DNA from: Pestalotiopsis fici W106-1
Lineage: Eukaryota; Ascomycota; Sordariomycetes; Amphisphaeriales; Sporocadaceae
Length of the DNA stretch: 64,000 nucleotides
Direction of reading: 5' to 3'
NCBI RefSeq assembly: GCF_000516985.1
Contig: NW_006917101.1
Location: forward strand, 620,001 to 684,000
The notes under the pieces were generated by a model that had not been told where the DNA came from, did no database searches, and was given only the letters and a program-made list of their open reading frames with translations. A program made the position numbers and the translations under genes. This document shows, one piece after another, positions 55,720-64,000 of the stretch; the first letter of the stretch is position 1; each line of letters starts with the position of its first letter.

Positions 55720-58500
55720 GCCTAATTAATTCGGCAATTAAATATAATACTATTACAAAAAAAGATACTAGAATCCCTAATAATTACGATGCTTTTATAA
55801 AAGATTTAGCTGGTTATACGATAATTATTATAGCCGACCTTTTTTTTTTAAATATAATTAAATTATATTACACCCTAAATCTAAAGATATAATAGCGTTT
55901 ATAATTCCTTTAAGCCTATTACGCATAATAATTATTCCTTAAAATACTACTAATTTTATTACTTATTTTTATAAAATTTTTAAAAGGATTTTATATAACT
56001 TTAAGCTAGATATTGTATAAAGCTTTATAAATAATATTAATATTAAAAGCTTTTTATTTTATTATAAAAAAAAATCCGAAAAAAATAAAATAATATACCC
56101 TAATATACGAAAATAGGTTTTCGAGCATTTAATTAATATCGATAAAATATTAGTTAATTATAAATTAGCCGGGGCTATTATTAGCGGTGCGAAAACGTAA
56201 TAATATTAGCTTTTTATAATTATAATGGGATATTTTTATAATATTTACGGACGGAAACCCGGAAAATCTTTAATAATTAAAGTCCTAGAATAGAAAAATT
56301 TCGATAATATTTTAAATATCCGGTGCTTTTTAGGCCTAACGGTATATTTTAAATCGTTTATTATAGGTTATATTATTATTAGCTTACTTTTAACTAAATT
56401 TTTATATAAAAGAGTGGTTTTTATTTTTAGGAATATAAAAAAAGCTAATATTAATTAATTTAAAAACGCCCTTATTTAAACTTTAATTTTCGCTAGATTC
56501 GAATAGGGGAACGGCATTACTATCGTTTTTTTAATTAATACTAGTGGTTTTAAATAGGGTATTATGCTTTATATTATTAAAAATAAAAAAAAAAACCTAT
56601 TCGATACGAAAACGGTGCTTAAAAAAGTGCTAAATTAAACTATAATGCTATAAAAAAAATATCGTGCCTTTTTAAAAGCATTACGAAAATTAAAAAATTA
56701 TTTATACGGTATTCGGTTTATAATTAAAACTAACGCTTAAATATTAGTCGCACAAATTAATAATAATTTAAACGATTTACCCGGCGCTTTAATTATAAAA
56801 TAATTAGCTTAGATTAATAATTTCGATTTTAAAATCCGCTATATACTTAAAAAGTCTTATATTATTATAAATATATTATCCCGCAAACCGCCTGGATCCT
56901 CCGACGAAAATAATAATATTTAAAAAAGAGATTTAAACGAATTTTTAGATATAAAGCTAAATATTTTAATAATTACGTTTAATATTTTAAATAATAATTA
57001 AAACGGAATAAAAACGACCGTTAACGATAACGCTTATTTTTAGTTTTATTTTAATATTATTAAATATTTTACTATAAGTAAACCCTTATAGATAAAATTT
57101 AAAAAACGTATAAAATTTAAAAAAGCCGTATTAAAATATATTTTTTAAAATAATATATTTTAAAAGAAACCCTTTAGACCTAAAAATTATAAACGTATAC
57201 TTAATAATTAAAATAAACGAATATATATTATTACCTAAACCTATAAATAAAAAAGATATTATAAACGTAATATTATTTATAAATCGGTTTTAGTATTATA
57301 TTATTAGCCGAAGATATTCGATAACGTTACCGACGTAATTAAAATTTGCGTATTTTACTAATTTACGGTAAAAAAAAAAATATAACCTTTTTTAATTTTC
57401 CGAGCCCCTAAATATTTTTATAAAATAAATTATAAATATTTAATTCCTAAAATTATATTATAAAAAAACCGCTATTATAAAAGCTAAAAACGCCTTTTAT
57501 AAATATTTTAAAACTAAAGCCTTAAATATAATAAATTTAGCTTCGATTAAAGACTTCGTTATCCGGAAAATTATCCTAAAATACGGAATACCGTTATAAT
57601 TAAAAGTAAATAGCGGGTCGGAAAATAAAAAAAAATTAATTAAATTTGTCGACGATTTTATAATCGATTTGCGTATAAATTCCCTTTATATTCTTTAAAG
57701 CTAAAAATTAATCGAAATAAAATATATACCAATTACTAAAATATTTTCGATTATTATAAAAAAATTAAGCAATAATTAAACTAAAACTCTTTTATTCGCT
57801 ATATTTGCTAATTAGATTTCGATATAACCTCGCACCGGGTATTCGCCTTTTTTCTTTATATACGGATATTATTTAATTTTTTTTTTCGAATCCGCTATAC
57901 TTATATAAAAGATCTTTAAATAAGACTTTTATATATTAAAAAATAAAATATTAGAAAACCGTATTAAAATATTTATAAAACTAAAGAAAGATTTAATTAA
58001 AACTAAATAAATTATCCGGAATTATCGGGAGTAAATTATATATTTAATATCCGAAAAACGCATCTTATTATAAAAAAATACGCTATTACGTATCGGAAAT
58101 TTAATCACTATATATAACTTTTTTAAATATATCGATAAATCGAAAGCATAAAAATTTAAATATTATTAGAAAGGGCCGTATTTAATTAAATTTATTTTTA
58201 ATAAATTTTTATATATACTAAAAAAAGTCGACGGTACGGAATTAAAAAAATCCTTTTTTAATCGATTATTAAAAAGATTCCATAAAAATAAAAAAGGATT
58301 TTAAAAGGCCGATAACCTTAAATAAAACTATTAAATAATAGCTATAACTAAAAGTCTTCTTCGGATAACGGTAAATTATAAAATTGAATTATTATTATAA
58401 AATATTCCGGTTACTCGATTATAAACTAAATAAATAATATAACATACCGGGGAAAAAATATCCGATTAGGGGAAAATTATTAACGATATTCCGGATATAA
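55720..58500 (+). pseudogene. Decayed Gypsy pol: reverse transcriptase, RNase H, integrase
   Basis: Reading the plus strand through stop codons gives family segments in the order RT, RNase H, integrase. Landmarks are the RT start near 55720, FLGLTVYFKSFI near 56325, LKALRKLKNYLYGIRF near 56680, DLPGALII near 56780, LSRKPPGSSDENNN near 56880, and an integrase-like stretch with RKIILKYGIPL and SGSENK at about 57560-57640. Chance is unlikely because the order and spacing fit a Gypsy polyprotein. Ends are approximate. Confidence 0.75.
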
Positions 58501-61500
58501 ATATTAACGTTTAATTTCTTTAATTAAATACCTAATAAAGCTTAGGTTAAATATAAAATTATTTTTTTAGTGCTTTTTATTATATTTTTTTTATATTACT
58601 TTATTTATATTTTTTATTTATAAGGTTTTATTTTATTTTAATATAATAAAATACCGAAATTATAATTTAAAATTAATACGCGAAACCTTTTTTTTATTAT
58701 ATAATCGTTTTAATTATCACTAATTATATACGGCTTTTATTATAATTTTTTTTTTCGGCTTTTTATATTATATTTAATTCCTTTTCCCGTATATTTTATT
58801 TATAGCCTTTTACAATTCTTAAAATTGCTTTCCCTCGAATTATATTAATATTAGATTATTTAAACTATTTAAATCGCTTTTTTTACGATAAAAAAATAAA
58901 GTACATAAAGCGCTAAATTAATTATACTAAAATTCGTAATTATATACTATAATACTTATAATATAATTGCTATATTAGTTTTTTAAAAATCTTAATATAA
59001 ATCGATAACCTAAAAACGGATATATTCCTATATAAACTCCTTTACGACTATACTAAAATTCCGCTAATCGAAAACGGGTTTTATACGCGGAGCAAAAAAT
59101 TATATTTTTTTTTCCGTATATTTATATAAAAAAACCGGATATTTTTATAAATTTTTAAAAAATTTAATAAAAAATATAACTATATAAAAAGCCGTTATTA
59201 ATCTCCGCAAATAATAAATAAACGCAATAATCCTTTTTAAATTTACTATAATTTAAGTATTTTATTATAATAGCATTTATATATATAATTATTTAAAATT
59301 TTTAATTAATAATCTCCTAACAAAAATAGCGGTCCTTAGCAAAACCTCTATAAACTAAAATTACTAAATATTTAAATACCTAAATAAATTAGCCGGATAT
59401 TACTATTCCTTATAATTAAGCTTATACCGGAATGCTTATTTCGTGAATTATTAAATTACGCTTTAGGTCTTTATTCTCGGCTTCGTTAATCTATAATAAT
59501 ATAACTTTTTTAAAAAAAATAAAATACCGAAAAATATTAAAAGGTTTTTTTCCAAATATAATATACTCGGTAATAAAAAGGATTCTAAATTAAAAAATTA
59601 ATATAAAAGCCACCGACGATCGGATTCGGCTAAAAGCATATATAGGTTCGATAATAGGTATATAAAAAACTATAAAGGAAAAAGCGGGTAATTATTTAAT
59701 GCTTAAAAAAAGTTAATTAAAATCGCGACCGCGATTCCCCTATTTAGCTAGGAAATAATTCGATATTTAAAAATTATTATAAAAACTAATATGCTTAAGG
59801 TTTTCGGAATATTTAAATAAAAAGCAACTAAATAAAATAAAATTAAAATTAAAAAATAACTAGGCGTTATATATAAAATTACGACTTTTGAAAGGCTTTT
59901 TTAATTTAAGAGGCTCCGAATTTCGATATAAGCCGTTATATTTTAATAAATTACTAATATTAAAATAACCGGCAAAAACATTAATACAACTTTAATCGCA
60001 ATAAAAAATAAAAGCTTTAAATCCTTTAATAAAATCGGCCTAATTAGGCTTCTTAATATAATAAGTGCGAAAATAAATAATATAATCGCAAAAAAAAGAA
60101 AAAAATGGTTTCTCGAGCTTTTTGCCTTTTTCCTTTCCTTTAAAATTCTTTAATAACATTTTAAATAAAAAAAAACAAAATTAGTTTAATTAAGCAAATA
60201 AAAAAATAGCGTTAATCTCGCTATTCGGGTTATGGTTATAGTAATAGATAAAAAGAGAGAAAAAGCATATATAAATATAATATTTAAAAACCAATTAAAA
60301 AGGGCCCGAGCTCCATTTACAAATAAATAACCTATATACCTTCTAAAAACAGGTTATAATTTACTTACGGCAATTACGGCAAAATATATATAAATTAGAT
60401 TTATTACCACACCATAGACCACTTATTACAAAATTCTTTTTTTTCTTACTTTACCTACCATTTTCTTTCGACTTTCACTTCTAAATTTCACCCTTTCCCT
60501 TTTTTACTTAAGCTAGCATCACTTTTATTATTTTAAGCTTAATTAATACATTTTATAATCACCAACTACAGCACTTATCCACTCTCCACCACCTCTTTTT
60601 CTTCAAATACCTCCGCAAACTTACGGCCTGCTAATTACACCCTTTTTTTTTTAGCTATAACCTTAAATATTTAGCATAAATAAACATAAAGCCGACGATT
60701 ATTTAAGGGCTAGAAAATCTAAACAGCTACCTAAATCGGACTTTTTATATTTCGTTTAAGCATTAGCGGTTTACTAAGCAGATAAAAAAGAATTATATAA
60801 CCTGCTTAAGATATTTTACCTATTTTATATTAATTAAAGCGAAAATAGCCTACCTAGCAAGCTCGATAACTTTAAACTACTTATACATTTAATACCCGCC
60901 TATTTAAATATAGCTGATTTTATTAAATACGGAAATAATTCGATAACGGCTATTAATTTATTAATTAAATAATATATTAAGCTTTTAAAATAGGTTCCTA
61001 AACGCGATTAAGGATTTATTATTAAAAATCTGGCAATATTAATTAAAAAAATAGGCGAGCATATATGGGCCAACGACGACGAAATAACTGCTATCCTTAA
61101 ATTACTTATATACTACCGTTAGAACCTACGCAATAAAATCGTAATAAAACCTATAATTAAAGCAATCGCCTATTTTTCCGAAAATATTATAATAAATCGC
61201 CTACTTACTTAATATTAACTAAATATTAAAAATATAAATGCAAAATACCTTTTTTTAGTTAGTAATATACCGTATATATAAAAAACTGTTAATTAAAATA
61301 TTAATAACTATTAGATTAGCGGATTAGTTAATTTTAGTTACCGACGGTTATATATTATCGATAATAGTGGTTTTAGCTTTCGTAAAAAAAAAAGCAAAAA
61401 TTCTCCTTAACAAAATTCGAAAATAATAAAAAAGATTTAAATCTATTAAAGCCGGCTTTTATCCTACCCGCGCTAATTTAATTAAGGTCCTTCGATAACC

Positions 61501-62407
61501 TAATTCCTAATTTTATAGCCTAAAAATAGTGGATTAGTTTTCCCGATTTTTATATAACCCGTTATCCGTATTAAAAAAAAACCAATATTTTATGCCTAAT
61601 ATTAAATAGCTATAAATAGATTTATATATTAAATATTTAAGGATTAATTAAAACTTTATGCGCCTAAAATACTATAATTATTCGGAAATAATATATAATT
61701 TATATAATACGATTACCGGCCTTATTTACGATATTATACGCAAATATATCTAACCCCGATACCGAGCTGCTTTTAACTTCGTTAAAGCTTAAAACCGCAA
61801 ACCTCCCTTTCCTAAAAATACCGTATTTTAGTTTAAAAAAAAGCTAAAAAAATACTTAAAAAAGCCTATTAAAAAAAAAAGGCTAATTTTACTTATTACT
61901 TTTTACCTGCTTTTTCGATCAGGCTTAAAATTAAATCTCCTATTTCCGAGCCTTTTTTTCTTGCTTTTATCTAATCCACTATTTTGCCGGCTATAAACAC
62001 AAACCAAAAAAAAAAATTGTTATTAATACTTTAATTGCGATATTTAATTTTTAACTTTTTAAACACCATCCTCCTCGCTTCCGAGATATTAACGGTGGGC
62101 GCTGGTCGACTTTATATATATAAAAAGGGGATATTAATTAAAATATTGCTTATCGACCATTACTATATTATATTTAAAAATGGAATAAATGGGAGAAATT
62201 CAAAAAATATATAGCGGTTATAGATAAAAAAATAAGCAAGCAGCCTATTATAAATGCTAAACGATAAGCGATAAAAAATGCTTAAAAAATTAATAATAAT
62301 TAAATCGTGGCATTTAATATAGATAAAAAAATAGATGATATAATATCGCCATTATTAATTTATAATGCTATTATTAAAGGACTTAATAAATAGCCTTAGG
62401 GGAGATT
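58501..62407. other. Unassigned 3.9-kb segment inside the Gypsy element
   Basis: This lies between the pol remnant and the 3' LTR. It is AT-rich and stop-ridden, but 60,380-60,660 is pyrimidine-rich (CT-rich runs with CACCAACTACAGCACTTATCC-like text) and is followed by text at about 60,680-61,900 that could be a decayed coding region (LPSKLDNFKLLIHLIPAYL and GEHIWANDDEITAILKLL readable in the plus strand). It may be an extra ORF, a second gag-like gene or a further insertion. I cannot identify it. Confidence 0.5.
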
Positions 62408-62678
62408 TAATATAAGGGCGCTAGAAATGCCTATTAAAAATGGCTATAAAAGCTTAGCTTAAAATGGCTTTATAAGTCCCGGAGGGACTTATAAGCCTTT
62501 ATTTTTCGTTACGTTTAATATATAAGATTATCATCTATCGTTTTCTTAATTAAAACTATTCCTATATATTTTAAAATTTTATATATTATTTAATCAAAAA
62601 CCACATAAAGGCCACAGCCTTACGGCTATCCGTCTTAAATGGGGGTTAGTTTGGTTTGGTTTTTATTCCCCATCTCAA
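62408..62678 (+). repeat. 3' LTR of the nested Gypsy element
   Basis: The partner of 50854-51124, of identical length. It keeps several C/G positions that are T/A in the left copy, and the reverse. Confidence 0.88.
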
Positions 62679-62683
62679 TATTT
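62679..62683. repeat. Right target-site duplication of the nested Gypsy element
   Basis: TATTT directly after the 3' LTR. The Copia polymerase resumes immediately. Confidence 0.6.
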
Positions 62684-63477
62684 CGATTAATTATAGCGTT
62701 TTTTTTATAAAATATAAAAATATTAAAAAAAGATCGGATTACTATTATTCGCGGTTATATTTATAAAATTAGATATCGTATTCGTAATAATTAGATTAGC
62801 TCGATTTTTTAATAATTTAAGCTAAGTATATTAAAAAGCTATTAATCGAGCTTTAATTTATTTAATTAATATTAAAAAACTTTTGCTTAAAATCGGAAAA
62901 TCCTTTAATTTAATAATTGCTAATAATATATTATTTGCCAATAATAGCATTAATCGTAAAAATACCTAAATATTTGCTATAAAGCTATTCGGAAAACTAA
63001 TTAATTAGCGATTAAATAAATAAAATATAATTACCATTTTTATTATAAAAATTAAATTATTTGCTTTAGCGTAAGCTACTAAAAAAATATTATTTGTTAG
63101 CCGATTATTAAAGGAATTATCGATATAATTAAATAATAGCACTATTATTATTAAATATAATAATAAGCAGATTATTAATTTAATTAACGCCGAAATCGCG
63201 TTATTAAAAATAAAGCTTTATTATATAAATATTTATAATTATTAGTTACGATAAAAAGCCTAAAAAAAAATTAGAATTATTTATAAACCTTTAAATAAAA
63301 TAATAATAAATAAATTAACGAAAAGCTTATTAATAGGCAAATAGCAGAATTTTTTATAATAAATAAAATTTAACGTTGCTTATCGTAATTAAAACGAATA
63401 ACCCTAAAAAAAGCTATATTTTGCTAATTAGCAATTTTAATTTAAATATAGCTAGATTTACGATAAATCGTGGATTT
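62684..63477 (+). pseudogene. Right part of the decayed Copia pol (RNase H region)
   Basis: Conceptual reading resumes with KKIGLLLFAVIFIKLDIVFVIIRLARFF, typical of the Copia segment leading into RNase H, then IIANNILFANNSINRKNT and AIKLFGKLI, matching the Copia ASDASFADN..(R)KS..Y..KLFGG pattern with G-to-A changes. Together with the left part it brackets the Gypsy insertion. Confidence 0.75.
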
Positions 63478-63484
63478 AAAGGGG
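63478..63484 (+). other. Polypurine tract of the Copia element
   Basis: AAAGGGG two bases before the 3' LTR, the primer site for plus-strand synthesis in LTR elements. Confidence 0.6.
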
Positions 63485-63486
63485 TA

Positions 63487-63719
63487 TATTAAATAATAAA
63501 TTATGGTTCCTATATATTAAGATATATTTAAATATACGGATTAACCTTATAATATTTAAATAAATATACGGAACCTTCCGGAGATTAGCCAAGGCCACCT
63601 AAATAAGCGTATACCTTATTAAAACTAAAAGGCGCAGAATATAAATTAATATATTATATAATTAACACTTATATTAAACCAGTTTAAACTCTAATAGGAA
63701 AGCACCACCTTGATTAATA
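63487..63719 (+). repeat. 3' LTR of the Copia element
   Basis: The partner of 46634-46866. It retains more C and G near its end (GGAAAGCACCACCTTGATTAATA) than the left copy, which reads GGAAAATATTATTTTAATTAATA there, a clear C-to-T/G-to-A difference. Confidence 0.85.
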
Positions 63720-63724
63720 ATTAC
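63720..63724. repeat. Right target-site duplication of the Copia element
   Basis: ATTAC directly after the 3' LTR, identical to 46629-46633. Confidence 0.75.
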
Positions 63725-64000
63725 GATCGGTGCTATAGCAGTATTTATAGCAGCACCGGCGCTAATACGAGCGGCGGTATCGCGTAGTGTTTGCTAACGA
63801 GCCAAAATCGCCGTTAAAAGGATTGGTACTGTGGTGCGTAGAGCTATAGTCCTTAATATTATCGCCGGAGCTATTTTTTTTATTGCTGGCTTTTTGGGCT
63901 ATGGTGCCACCGGTATAAGGGCATCGTCTTTATTATCGGTAAGGTTTATTAATTTTTAGTATAAAAGGGATCGTCGGATTAATAGGTAAAGAATCGTTTA
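63725..64000. other. Right flank of the Copia insertion, unidentified
   Basis: Less AT-rich than the element interior, with repeated GCAGC/GCGGC/GCCACCGG text. Joined to the left flank before 46629 it would be one pre-insertion sequence. Whether that was a gene or another repeat cannot be told. Confidence 0.4.

Larger units (their letters stand above)
50854..62678 (+). mobile_element. Nested Gypsy (Ty3) LTR retrotransposon, about 11.8 kb, RIP-degenerate
   Basis: This is inserted in the Copia polymerase. Matching 271-bp LTRs lie at both ends, and a TATTT duplication flanks them. A purine tract AGGGGAGAT (about 62398-62406) abuts the 3' LTR. The internal pol remnant from about 55720 to 58500 shows, in plus-strand reading, a reverse transcriptase of a fungal Gypsy lineage (LINSAIKYNTITKKD...DAFIKDLAGY near 55720), RNase H (FLGLTVYFKSFI near 56325, and DLPGALII and NFDFKIRY near 56770-56840) and an integrase. 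Every frame is interrupted by stops, many of TAA type, as RIP would produce. About 3.9 kb between the end of pol and the 3' LTR is not explained by a standard Gypsy layout. Confidence 0.85.
46634..63719 (+). mobile_element. Copia-type LTR retrotransposon, RIP-degenerate, split by a nested element
   Basis: The 233-bp LTRs at 46634-46866 and 63487-63719 are in direct orientation and bounded by identical 5-bp target duplications ATTAC (46629-46633 and 63720-63724). The ends read TATT...AATA, as expected of TGTT...AACA after C-to-T decay. Internal remnants match Copia polymerase: a reverse-transcriptase stretch at about 50281-50830 and an RNase H stretch at about 62745-63460, continuous if the inserted Gypsy element (50854-62678 plus one target duplication) is removed. 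Without the insert the element is about 5.2 kb, a normal Copia length. A purine tract AAAGGGG (63478-63484) precedes the 3' LTR. It carries stop codons throughout, so no protein can be made. Confidence 0.88.

Noticed and set aside
46870..62400. AT-rich block as mitochondrial DNA or a centromere
   Set aside because: Readable Copia and Gypsy polymerase order and LTRs explain it; no mitochondrial genes were seen.
46634..63719. Direct repeats taken as a CRISPR array or tandem satellite
   Set aside because: Only two pairs of long repeats, each with LTR-type ends and target duplications, and retrotransposon remnants between them.

Overview
The window comes from a filamentous ascomycete (Pezizomycotina, most like a hypocrealean Sordariomycete). 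Genes are compact and split by short introns of about 50-90 bp with GTAAGT/GTACGT donors and CTRAC branch sites. Typical fungal families are present (Zn2Cys6 regulator, secreted M28 aminopeptidase, GMC oxidoreductase, GPI-anchored Ser/Thr-rich protein). One large block carries the transition-type decay expected of repeat-induced point mutation (RIP). The genus is inference.

Bases 1-46,200 are gene-bearing and of balanced composition. I could support 18 protein genes, most with exon structures rebuilt so that frame and family motifs join. Bases 1-20,100 are mainly housekeeping: a flavin monooxygenase, a GPI-anchored wall protein, RACK1/Cpc2 (with a U24-like box C/D snoRNA in its fourth intron), TAF8, a bacterial-looking LRR-protein kinase, a three-domain isochorismatase/AlkB/GST fusion, a Rad51/XRCC2-like gene divergent from SOM1, COX9 and mitochondrial uL22. 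Three consecutive genes (SOM1, COX9, MRPL22) serve the mitochondrion. Bases 21,100-34,800 hold accessory genes: a secreted GMC oxidoreductase, a secreted aminopeptidase, two genes of unknown function, a secreted CrtC/Diels-Alderase-like protein beside an assembly gap, and a large membrane protein.

Bases 35,370-40,100 look like a small catabolic cluster: a proline-racemase-family enzyme, an ornithine-cyclodeaminase-family enzyme and an amino-acid transporter. The first two diverge from a 575-bp promoter carrying a perfect palindrome with 9-bp arms. Together they could convert trans-3-hydroxyproline (or a related proline derivative) to proline after uptake. After a gene-poor stretch comes a seven-exon Zn2Cys6 transcription factor.

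From about 46,400 to 63,720 the sequence is very AT-rich and resolves into nested retrotransposons. A Copia element with 233-bp LTRs and ATTAC target duplications was split inside its polymerase by an approximately 11.8-kb Gypsy element with 271-bp LTRs and a TATTT duplication. Both are heavily mutated and have no open reading frames. The last 276 bp are flanking sequence of unknown identity.
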